From: Leptoclinus maculatus
Taxonomy: Eukaryota > Chordata > Actinopteri > Perciformes > Stichaeidae
NCBI GenBank assembly: GCA_032191485.1
Contig: JAVDOI010000002.1
Span: 40,162,629-40,226,628, forward strand
DNA: 64,000 nt
Direction: 5' to 3'
Shown: piece by piece, positions 34,556 through 43,099 of the stretch
How positions within the stretch are numbered: position 1 is the first letter of the stretch
Layout: each line of letters begins with the position of its first letter
Program-made: the position numbers and the translations under genes
Notes under the pieces: model-generated
What the model saw: the letters and a program-made list of their open reading frames with translations, nothing else
Database searches by the model: none
What the model was told of the DNA's origin: nothing

Positions 34556-35083
34556 GTATGAACGGTTCGTTCGGTTCGTCATGCGTACCGAACCGTGAGC
34601 CTCGTACCGAACGGTTCAATACGAATACGCGTATCGTTACACCCCTAATAGAAATACATAAATACATTTTCTTCTCTCATTTCAAGTAAAATAAGGGCTC
34701 CATCTAAAAATAAAATACACAAAAATGAATTTTTTAAAAGCTTGCATCTTCAAAGAAAGTGCTTGATTTTGGAAAAATGAATGAAAATGAAAAAAAGGAA
34801 AGTGTGGCTGGAGTTAACTTTTTTCTTCTCTTTTGTTAAATCCATTTCACATCATAACGGTCTCAGTCAACTTTATAATAAACAATCTCTACACATCTTA
34901 ACATCTTGCCCTCAGTTCAGATTGGAGTGGGTATGTTTGCTCTAAAGATGTATGTTTGGTCTCGTAGTGGCGTTTCACATTGGTGCTTTTAATAATGGCC
35001 ACGGAATCTGAATATATGAGACAGAGTGGTTTAGTAGCGCCAGAATGTATAATTCTCAATTATCCATCAGTTATACGGTCTCT

Positions 35084-35155
35084 AACAGGCGGACCGCAGT
35101 CCGGATCCGGACCCAGACGCTGTCCTATCCGGACCCGGACCGCGGTCCGCCTGTT
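35084..35155. repeat. GC-rich imperfect palindrome next to a hAT-like terminus
   Basis: Left arm AACAGGCGGACCGCAGTCCGG and its mirror CCGGACCGCGGTCCGCCTGTT pair over about 28 bases with few mismatches and a loop of about 15 bases. The next bases, TTAAAGACCCCTG, read CAGGGGTCTTTAA on the minus strand, like a hAT terminus. The partner terminus was not found. Confidence 0.75.
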
Positions 35156-35169
35156 AAAGACCCCTGCTG

Positions 35170-36418
35170 TAGACCATAACATCTTGATTAAGAGGCTACG
35201 TGATTGGGTTGGCATATCTGGCATAGCGTGAGACTGGTTAACATCTTACCTCGCTGACAGAAGTTTTAATGTCTCTGTGGGTGATTTTGTGTCTGTTACC
35301 TCTCCACTGTCTTGTGGTGTACCACAGGGCTCGGTTCTGGGGCCTCTGTTATTTTCTCTTTACTTGTTACCTTTGGGACCGATTATAAAAAGTTACAATG
35401 TTGCTTATCATTTATATGCAGATGATATCCAACTCCATCTGTCATTCAAACCCAGCGAGGCTTTCACATTAACTAGGCTCCTGGACTGTGTCAATGCTAT
35501 CAGAGACTGGACGGCAGAAAACTGCTTACAACTAAACGACAATAAGACGGAGGTTCTAGTTATTGCACCAGATGAGTTTGTCCCTATGATCAAGCAGAGT
35601 ATTGGTCCACTCTCCTCTGCTGCCCATTGCAACCTGCGCAATCTAGGGGTTATTTTTGATCGATTCATGTCGTTTGACCCCATGTTAAGCAGCTGTCCAG
35701 ATCCTGTTTCTTCCACCTAAGAAATATCAGTAAACTGAGACCTGTAGTATCAACAGCTGAACTAGAGATGATTATACACGCATTTATCTCTTCACGCATC
35801 GACTACTGTAACATCCTTTTCTCGTCACTCGGTGTATCTGCTCTTAACCGTTTGCAGGTAATCCAAAACGCTGCCGCCAGATTACTCACCAGGACAAATC
35901 GACGGTCTCACATCACCCCCGTACTCAGATCTCTTCACTGGCTCCCTGTAGCATTTAGGATACACTTTAAAATTCTCACTCTCATTTACAGAGCACTACA
36001 CGGTCAGGCTCCTACATATGTAGCTGATCTACTTCACCCCTATTCACCTGCCCAAGCTCTCAGGTCAGACGTTTTAGGTCCCATGCACTTGCCTTAAGCC
36101 CTGTGGTGACCGAGCTTTTGAGGCAGTAGCACCAAGGCTGTGGAATGCTCTGCCTGCACCCCTACGCTTTGCAGATTCTGTGAACGCATTCAGAAATCAG
36201 CTCAAAACTCACCTCTTTAGACTGGCGTTTGGGTAAAACTCATGTCCTAGACCTGCTTTTAAACCATGTTTTAATTTTGTATTTTCTGTGTGTATGTAAA
36301 TTATTGGCCCTATGGTCACATTGTGTTTTTTATGTTTGTAATTCTGCCCTGTTAAGCACGTTGTGACTTATCTCTGTAAAAAGCGCTTTATAAATACATT
36401 TTACTTACTTACTTACAA
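35170..36418 (+). mobile_element. 5'-truncated L2-type LINE
   Basis: Plus-strand frames read VDHNILIKRLRDWVGISG, CGVPQGSVLGPLLFSLYLLP, YADDIQLHLSFKPS (YADD catalytic block), NCLQLNDNKTEVLVIAP, then after a one-base shift SSRIDYCNILFSSLGVSALN, LQVIQNAAARLLTRTNRR and SHITPVLRSLHWLPV. The polyprotein is then broken near 36095. The tail has AAAAAGCGCTTTATAAATAC and ends in TTAC repeats at 36403-36418. The body differs from the L2 at 26397, so it is another L2 subfamily. It has landed in the late pol region of the BEL/Pao element. Confidence 0.88.
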
Positions 36419-36628
36419 TTGGATGCTAGAATGAGTCAGCAAGGGATGAGTGGCGGAGTCTTCCTCCCACCTTGAGGATACCGTCTGTGCCAGAAACACA
36501 TTAAGGTGGTGCAGTTTACTACAACGCTGTAGTTGACTTCCTTTGTTTAACAGCTTGCTTTCTTTCATCATATGTTTGACTTTGCAGATCTTGGATTATG
36601 ACATGTTCAGCACTTTCCTGTTCACTCA
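36419..36628 (-). pseudogene. BEL/Pao pol fragment downstream of the hAT
   Basis: On the minus strand it reads EQESAEHVIIQDLQSQTYDE followed by ERKQAVKQ and, after a shift, DGILKVGGRLRHSSLADSF, the linker before the integrase in BEL/Pao pol. It continues the frame interrupted at 37845 once the hAT and its duplicated 8 bp are removed. Confidence 0.8.
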
Positions 36629-36636
36629 CTGTAGAA

Positions 36637-37836
36637 CAGTGATTCTTAACCTAGAGGGCCACAAAACACTGAAAGCCAGCTACCTCGTAGCCAGACGTGT
36701 GGCACAAAGTAAGAAACCATTCACCATAGCGGAGGAGTTGGTTCTGCCTGCCACTGTGGATATGTGCCGTGAGATGATTGGAGAGGCTGCTGCAAAGAAG
36801 CTGCTGACCATCCCACTCTCAAACGACACTGAGTCACCATATCGCGGACATGGCCTCAGACATACAGTATCAGCTTCTGGAAAGAATAAAAAGTAGCCCA
36901 TTTTTATCTTTGCAACTAGACGAGTCCACTGATGTCACGAATGCTGCACTGCTGCTGGTTTTTGTTCGCTATCGCTGGGACAGTAGTTTGGGCTGTGAAA
37001 CTCCTTCTCCCATTCACGACTACATACCTGTGTGAATCAGGATTCTCCAGTGTGGCCACATCTAAGACCAAAGCCTGAAACAGACTCAGGGCAACACTGG
37101 AGGCTACTCTGAGAGTGAGCCTTTCCCCCATTCCACCCAGACTGGATGTGATCGTGACTGAGAGGCCCAAGTGTCTCATTAAGAGGTGAACATAAAAAGG
37201 GAGTTGTAGCTGGTCAAAAAATGGACTGTTGTGACTGTTGTTATTGTTCATTTGTCACAGATATGAAGAGCAACTTCTTGTTCTGCCATGCAAAAAAAAT
37301 GCTGAAGGATATAATTCACAGATTATGAAGCTATATTTTCATTTGCACTTCATTAAAATTGTATATATAGTTTATTTAATTTGAAACTTATTATTTTGAA
37401 TGTATTTATTTTATTACCATATATTATTTTTTTACCATATATTTATTTTTTTCTCAGTTTTTTTGAGAGTCCCTCCTTTTTTTCTAGTAAAATCTAATTA
37501 TTAATTATTTTTGTGTTAATAAGCCTGACTTGAGCCTTTACATTTGTTCTTGTATTAGCTTGATTTGTTCTATGAATTGTTAGCCTGTTGGGCGTGTTGT
37601 TGTATGTGCAGGTTTACATACACATGATAAATAAATGTCTTTGTGATGATCACATTGTATCATGTAATTTATTTGACAAGGTTTTTGCTTGTTAATTTGA
37701 TTTAGTTATTGAATACAAATCAAACCAAGAGTGAGATCAATTAGTTAAACCAATACAGTGTTAATATTTGAATGGGCCCCGGGCCACTGTGTACTTGAAA
37801 AGTTGGGCCCCGAGGTCAAAAAGGTTAAGAACCCTG
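36637..37836 (+). mobile_element. internally deleted hAT (Buster/ZBED5-like) transposon with perfect 8-bp duplication
   Basis: Exact 1,200-bp insertion. Termini CAGTGATTCTTAACC and GGTTAAGAACCCTG are inverted repeats with a one-base gap, flanked by CTGTAGAA at 36629-36636 and 37837-37844. The plus strand carries transposase remnants: KASYLVARRVAQSKKPFTIA, EELVLPATVDM, KKLLTIPLSNDT, then after a shift LQLDESTDVTNAALLLVFVR (with the first catalytic Asp), then a jump to a C-terminal piece resembling CESGFSSVATSKTK (with shifts). This is the ZBED5/SCAND3-like hAT group. The middle of the transposase is gone, so it depended on an active relative. Confidence 0.93.
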
Positions 37837-37844
37837 CTGTAGAA

Positions 37845-38589
37845 GTACCCATGACTTGATTTTCTTAGTTCATCACAGAAGGCGAGCCACAGCCTTGGAA
37901 GCTTGAGACCATGACGAGAACTTGGACAGATGGTCGGCAAGACTCATTGTTTCTGTGGTCTTTGTTTGCAGTGTCTGTGCCTGTTTGACTTCTGGATCTC
38001 CTATGGGTAAATGCAGTACTACATCTTTAGGTGTAGGTATTTCATTTTCCCAGAGGAATGTGGGTCCAGTGAACCAGTTGGAAGTAAGCAGCTCGTTTAC
38101 AGTTTTTCCCCTGGATGCGCTGTCTGCTGGATTTTCATTCGTGGGGACGTAAAACCATTGCTTGGGGCTTGTGTTATGTCGGATCTTCTGGACTCGGTTG
38201 GCAACATAGGTGTGAAAGCGCCTTGCATCGTTATTTATGTAGCCTAGGACTACCTTTGTGTCTATCTAGAAGTACTCTTTCCCATCTGCGTAACCACACT
38301 CCTCTCTGAGAATATTACTGATGGTGACTGAAACCACTGCTGTAGTTAATTCAAGCCTTGGTATTGTAGTCAACTTTGTGGGAGAAACACGGGCCTTTCC
38401 TATCACTAGACAACAGTGAATCTCTCCTCTTTGGTTCCTGACTCCTAGATTAGAGCATTGACCGTATCCACTGGTGCTCGCATCCGAAAAGTGATGTAGC
38501 TCTGTTTCCAGAGCTAATACTTGTCTGGGTGTTAGTGTGGCGAGAGGAAGATGAGGATATAGTTTAAAGTTTACTTGGATATTAACCAA
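37845..38589 (-). pseudogene. BEL/Pao pol, RNase H and A17-type region
   Basis: On the minus strand: LETELHHFSDASTSGYGQCS, VIGKARVSPTKLTTIPRLEL and TTAVVSVTISNIL (A17/RNase H-like part of Pao pol), then after shifts VLGYINNDARRFHTYVANRV-type residues, SPKQWFYVPTNENPADSASR and GPTFLW. These are hallmarks of BEL/Pao elements. The upstream reverse-transcriptase core is absent; the frame is foreign above about 38600. Confidence 0.88.
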
Positions 38590-38599
38590 TCGTCAGAGC

Positions 38600-39997
38600 A
38601 CAACAACGCCACCTAGGAATTTCACCTAAAGATTAAGTTTTGCCCACAGTATCAAGGACACTCAGGTTCATTATGCGGATTAGGCGGAGACGTGGTTCCA
38701 GTACAAAACAATTCATCGTTATTTTTGCACAACAGTGGTTCACAGATACCTAAATACAAACTACTAATAAAAGAGCCTTTATTTATTTATAAAAGAGGTG
38801 TTGGGCTGCGGCTTACCAGTGGACCAGTACAGGTGAGGATCCCAAAAGAGGAGGCACCCCGATCACAGGTGTACACAACACTCACACACACAACCACACA
38901 TGAGGGTTCCAAACCAGGGGTACACCAAACCACACAGCACACGAAGGGAGACACCAACACCCGGAGGCACCAACCCCACCACCTTGGCTTAGCAGCTCCT
39001 ACAGGGACAAGGAACACAATTACAAAAGGCTCTGGTTCTCAGAAAGGAAAAAAATAAGAAAAGACAAAATAACTCCGGTTAACTGATCAGTAAGGGGGAT
39101 GATCAGCTAACCAATGTAAATAAATCAAATGCCAGAGTGGGCCTTAACATCCCCTGTCAGAATGCACAGTAAAATGGCTCAATCTAAAAATAGTTTTTTC
39201 TATATTAAAACAAAGGTGATGCTGACGTCAACAGCCCGAAGCCGGGGCGCAGTGCTGATAAGAGCATCGTCAGACCCTGTAGGCGACCCAGCAGGGTAGA
39301 TCAAACCCGGTAGGTCAAAGCCTTTCGTCAAAAGCCGTTTAGGCGAAACAGCGGTAAGCAAAACAGGTAAGCAGACAACGGTAGGAAAAACACCCGTAGG
39401 CAGACGCCGGTAGGCAAAACAGCAGCGTTCTTTCAATATGAGCAGGTTAGCTGTAGCCACTTTGTGGCAACGTTCCGCTCGAACCCAGCAAAAAGTCCCC
39501 TGTGATAGAGGATGAAATCAAATTAATAGAATAATAATAATTAACCACAAAGTATATAAACTAGCGAAATTAAATCACCGAAGGGGGGAGGAGGGCATGT
39601 AGCGCTGCTACCAGCGGCTATATGAGTAAGACGTGGTTACTAACATGACACCATAATATAATAAAATCAGGACCTAATCGAAACTCACCGACACAGATCC
39701 GCAGGTCAGTCTCCTGTGCAGGAGGAGGGGAGCCCAAGAGATCGTCTACAAAATTACAGAAAGCCAATGTAACACCAGAAGAGCACGACCGACAAAAACA
39801 ATATGGCAGCGTTCCTGCATACCTGCCACAGCGGAAGTCCGGGAGACCGGAAGCGGGACACGCGTTTGACGTCAGGGAGGAGCTAAGGGAATCCCCGTCA
39901 CATTTATATGATGCCCGCGCACCGTGATTGGCTAGGGATGGCTTTGCAATTAAAGGGATGACAGCAAGGCCCAGCGAGTGACAAAAGCTCCCTTCTG
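38600..39997 (-). other. 1.4-kb foreign block replacing BEL reverse transcriptase; promoter and exon-like signals
   Basis: Not BEL coding sequence. Read on the minus strand it has a TATA-like CATATAAATG (39911-39902), a full CRE palindrome TGACGTCA (39867-39874), ETS-like CTTCCGG sites, a GTATGC donor at 39822, a TTTTGTAG acceptor at 39746 with a GTGAGT donor at 39688 (57-nt exon 39745-39689), and a TATCACAG acceptor at 39500. A downstream 86-codon frame (39460-39200) starts MATANLLILKERCCFAYRRL. I do not recognise the family. It may be a captured 5' gene end or an element with spliced leader exons. Confidence 0.45.
39270..39425. repeat. degenerate short tandem repeat
   Basis: Roughly nine imperfect units of 14-18 bases built around GGTAGGCAAAAC (variants such as GGTAAGCAAAACA and GGTAGGAAAAACA). 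It lies inside the 86-codon minus-strand frame, where it encodes Leu-Pro-Thr/Val-rich units. Confidence 0.6.
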
Positions 39998-40378
39998 CTA
40001 CATTAGTGTTCTGGGACAGTTATACCCAATCAAGAGTCCTACATCACAGCTGAGAAGAGGTGGCATCTTATCTGCCATCGCTGTTAAGTGAGGCCAATGT
40101 TTTGCAGTTTCGTGAGTGGGAATATGATCACGATTCACAGGAATGCAGTCCTTGGTGTAAGAAGGAGGAAGGTTGATGTGAACACATGAATTGTACCCTT
40201 TCACACGGAGTTCAGATACCCTTTCACTTTTCACAATCATGTTCTCTCCAAGCATAGTGGTAAGTTTTAGTTTCACAGGGTAGGCGTCTGCTTGTAGTTC
40301 ATTGTTTACCTCCTTGTTGATGAAGGTGCTGTCACTTTGAGTGTCTACTAATGCGTAGACAAGCAGTTCCTTGGATGG
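39998..40378 (-). pseudogene. BEL/Pao aspartic protease region
   Basis: On the minus strand: NPSKELLVYALVDTQSDSTF with the active-site block DTQS (usual BEL form DTQSD.TF), followed by INKEVNNELQADAYPVKLKL and, near the end, PLLSCDVGLLIGYNCPRTLM, the flap-side GLLIGYNCP block. It is out of frame with gag by one shift. The coding similarity ends abruptly at about 39998, where the foreign block begins. It would cut the Gag-Pol polyprotein in a live element. Confidence 0.88.
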
Positions 40379-40382
40379 GTTT

Positions 40383-42265
40383 TCAGGACACCCACACAGG
40401 AACGATCATGGAAGTGCTGCCTGACTGACTACCTCCAGTGACACTGAGTGCTGTGGCTGCCATGGTTTCGTTTACAGTGTTTGGAGCTTTGTTAGCAAAG
40501 GATACAGACCTTTCTCTACCATCACGTCTTCTGTAGTTCTCATCGTGGAGACAGGTAGGGTGCCTTCCCTTACATACATCACCGTGACGACATTGGCGGT
40601 GACGACATTCCTTGGCACTGTGACCTGGTTTCACACATCCATAACACAGCTTGTTATCCTTCACGTATGCTCGTCGATCCTCAAGGGACTTTTCTTTGAA
40701 GTCAGGGCACTTGGGAAGTTGATGCTTGTCATCTTTGCACCACATACAGGGGAACCTTGATTTTCCATTGTTTGATGTTGATTTGTCACTGATCATGGCA
40801 GTTTGAGTGCTGAAAACATTGGCTTTGTTTCCCTTTGTTTCCTTTATGTATCTTTTGTCATAAGATGAGTTGTATGATTCAAGAGCATATAGGGAAGTGA
40901 CTGGGTTGCATGCTATCTCTTCTTCTAAAGACACAAAGTTAGTGAAATCCTCAAAGGTGGGAAACTCTTTTCCTTCCATGAGGGCTATTGTAACCCGATG
41001 ATTCTAACTTGATGCTAACCAGTCAGGAACCTATTAGCTTTAGGTTTCCTTCACAGCCACTTAATATTTCTAGACCCTTCACATGGGGCGTGGCTTGCAG
41101 ACAGGCACTTAGGAAGTCCGAGAATGTTCTTAACCCCTCAGCATCCTTGGGCTGAATTTTTGGCCATTTTGACAGCTTGTCAGTGAAAGCTCTTTGGATG
41201 ACAAAAGGCTGACCGTAGCGTTGGTTGAGCTTATTCCATGCATCTCTATATGCCTCATCATTATTTCGATAAAATGTGCCTTCGAGACATTTATGAGCAG
41301 GGCCACTGACATCTTTTTTTAGGTAATACAGTTTGTCAGCTGAAGAAATACCCTTTCGGTCAACAAGTGACATGAACGAAGCCCTCCATTCAATGTACAG
41401 GATTGGGTCTCCACTAAACACTGTGGGCGTTGGCACTGGGAGTCTGTTTATGGCTATGCTGTCTTGGATTGCTTGGGCTAGACAGGACATGTCATTAGCG
41501 GGCGCTGGTGTCACAACGTGAGGGTTTTGATGGTATATAGAAGGGTTGAACGGAATGATGGGGGGTCTGTTGTTCTGCTGAATGGACTGTCTATCAGTTT
41601 CTTGTCTGATTTCTCTGTCGTAGATCTCCAGTCTAGCACGAACAGCCTCCATTTCTCTTTCTACTTGTAGACGCTCTAATTCAGACTTCTGCATTTCTGA
41701 TTCCTTCCTATGGTTTTCCTCCATTGTCCTTATTTTTTCCTTTTGCTTTCTTTCTTCTTGCAGTATTTTATACTGAGCCACCTTTGCAGCGAGCTCTGCA
41801 GCAACATCAGCCCTTTTTGCAGCTAATATCGTTGACTCAGAGTGTTGACTGGCACTTGACTGAGAAGAAGTGCCATATACAGAGTAAGCATAGTCGTGGG
41901 TATATAACTGATGGAGACGGTGCCTTTCACGTACTGCATCATAATCGCCATCTACCGCTGATAAGCGTTCATGGACTATCTTCTATCTTGGTTTAGGAGT
42001 CTTTTTCCTTTTTACTCAGTTCCTCCTGTTGGTAGGCAAGCATTTTCTCTGTTTGCACACTATGGCGTTCTGATCGACGTGGTAATGCTAACACATTAGC
42101 GTCATCCATTTCAAGTTGAAACTCAGCTAGTTGTTTTTCCTTACATTCAATTTCCTCCTTTAATTCTTGCTTCGACATGACTTCATAATCCTCCAGATGA
42201 AGTAAACCTCTAATTTCTTGTATTTCCGTTTGTAGCTTATGTATCTGATCCTTTATGGCATCCAT
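40383..42265 (-). pseudogene. BEL/Pao gag pseudogene
   Basis: Three minus-strand open frames form one broken gag. 42265-41993 opens MDAIKDQIHKLQTEIQEIRG, a coiled coil. 41930-41023 is coiled coil (AQYKILQEERKQKEKIRTME) followed by a DUF1759-like capsid block (RLPVPTPTVFSGDPILYIEW, KLYYLKKDVSGPA, YGQPFVIQRAF). 40979-40383 ends the capsid (EGKEFPTFEDFTNFV) and has two zinc knuckles, CMWCKDDKHQLPKC and CYGCVKPGHSAKEC. There is one shift near 41990 and one near 41010. Length over all is usual for BEL gag. It forms the particle in live elements. Confidence 0.9.
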
Positions 42266-42432
42266 TTTGAACGTAGTTTTCCTTACCGCCCCTGTTGACC
42301 ATCACGCTAGGTGCTGCAACTCACTGCTCTGTGGCGTGCAGTCTTTGTTCCACAAGCAGCGAGGTGTAGCAAGTGAAGGTGAAGCTCTTACTGTAGCATA
42401 TCCCTCCGAAAGATGGTCCGACACTTGACTGA

Positions 42433-42754
42433 TGATTGTAACATATATTTCTAAATCCTACAAACAACGTAAGAGCTGTGTACAAAGCACAAAGCAACAG
42501 TTATGTGTTAGCCTTTTCTTCCTGTTAGCATTACTGTAGCCTGCACACATAGAGCCGTTACTTATGCTAGTTCACTTAAAAACATACACACAGTTATTAG
42601 TTATTACAGTTATTAAAACATTAACCAACATTCAAAACCGCCATATTCTCCGTACTTTTCTCTGTTTTCGCGTGCACAGTTCAACTTCCGTTTTAACTCG
42701 GAGAACCGCCTTCAGACTAAAAGCATTGCTTCTTAAAACAGGAAAAACCTAACA
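42433..42754 (-). mobile_element. candidate 5' LTR of the BEL/Pao element
   Basis: On the minus strand it would begin TGTTAGGTTTTTCCTG at 42754 and end GTTACAATCA at 42433, about 168 bases before the gag start. TG...CA ends and position support it. There is no second LTR in view to compare, and no convincing primer-binding match, so the bounds are tentative. Confidence 0.4.
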
Positions 42755-42826
42755 AATGTAAGAAACAGACAAAAACATGTAACAAAGGCATCAAATTGAT
42801 TGCTAAACACGAATTGGGTTACTTAC

Positions 42827-43099
42827 AATGTTATTGAAAGTGGCGAGGACCAGGTCTTCCTCCTGAAGATCGACATAAGGATGGAGTCTTGCTCTTTTAG
42901 CTGAGGTGCTAGCCTCAGTGGATGCAGGGGCATTAGTGGTGGCAGTGGGGCGAGGATAGTTCTTCTTCTTGCATGTACTTTTCGTTGGAGTGGGGAGAGG
43001 AGCGACAGAAGGAACTATGGCCTGATCATTAACATTTGCAACGAAAAACTGAAAAAGTTCTTTGTGACTTTCCCCGAGGGGACCGGGATTCATTTTCAT
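42827..43099 (-). CDS. orphan 91-codon exon-like ORF, unknown product
   Basis: ATG at 43099 opens 91 codons (MKMNPGPLGESHKELFQFFV, a Ser/Thr/Pro-rich middle with KSTCKKKNYPRPTATT and SAKRARLHPYVDL, ending EEDLVLATFNNI) that stop exactly at ACATT|GTAAGT, a near-perfect donor at 42826. The basic KRAR stretch could be a nuclear signal. I do not recognise the protein. It lies 73 bases outside the candidate 5' LTR of the BEL element, on the same strand, so it could be a host first exon whose next exons were pushed away, or part of another mobile element. No matching acceptor exon was identified. Confidence 0.4.

Larger units (their letters stand above)
33864..34647. mobile_element. hAT MITE with perfect 8-bp duplication
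   Basis: Termini TAGGGGTGTAACG and CGTTACACCCCTA are perfect 13-bp inverted repeats. The flanks are identical 8-mers ATAGAAAT at 33856-33863 and 34648-34655. Subterminal CGGTTCGGTAC-type motifs occur repeatedly on both sides (for example ACGGTTCGGTACG near the left end), typical of hAT transposase-binding regions. There is no transposase. A SINE, a (GT)n run and a 35-base A-run lie inside. The duplication fits the hAT 'nTnnnnAn' preference. Confidence 0.93.
36419..42754 (-). mobile_element. BEL/Pao LTR retrotransposon, multiply interrupted
   Basis: From high to low coordinates (minus strand): a candidate 5' LTR (42433-42754), gag (42265-40383), protease (about 40375-39998), a foreign block where the reverse transcriptase should be (about 38600-39997), RNase H/A17-type pol (38589-37845), a hAT insertion (36637-37836), and more pol (36628-36419) up to an L2 LINE. 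The 3' LTR is not in view. All frames have stops or shifts, so it is inactive. Confidence 0.85.

Noticed and set aside
34287..34598. Lysine-tract open frame
   Set aside because: Artefact of the 35-base A run inside a SINE and hAT MITE.
36543..36896. 117-codon frame as a domesticated ZBED-like host gene
   Set aside because: It starts outside the hAT, in BEL sequence, runs through the hAT terminus and ends in a frameshift; no splicing or intact domain.
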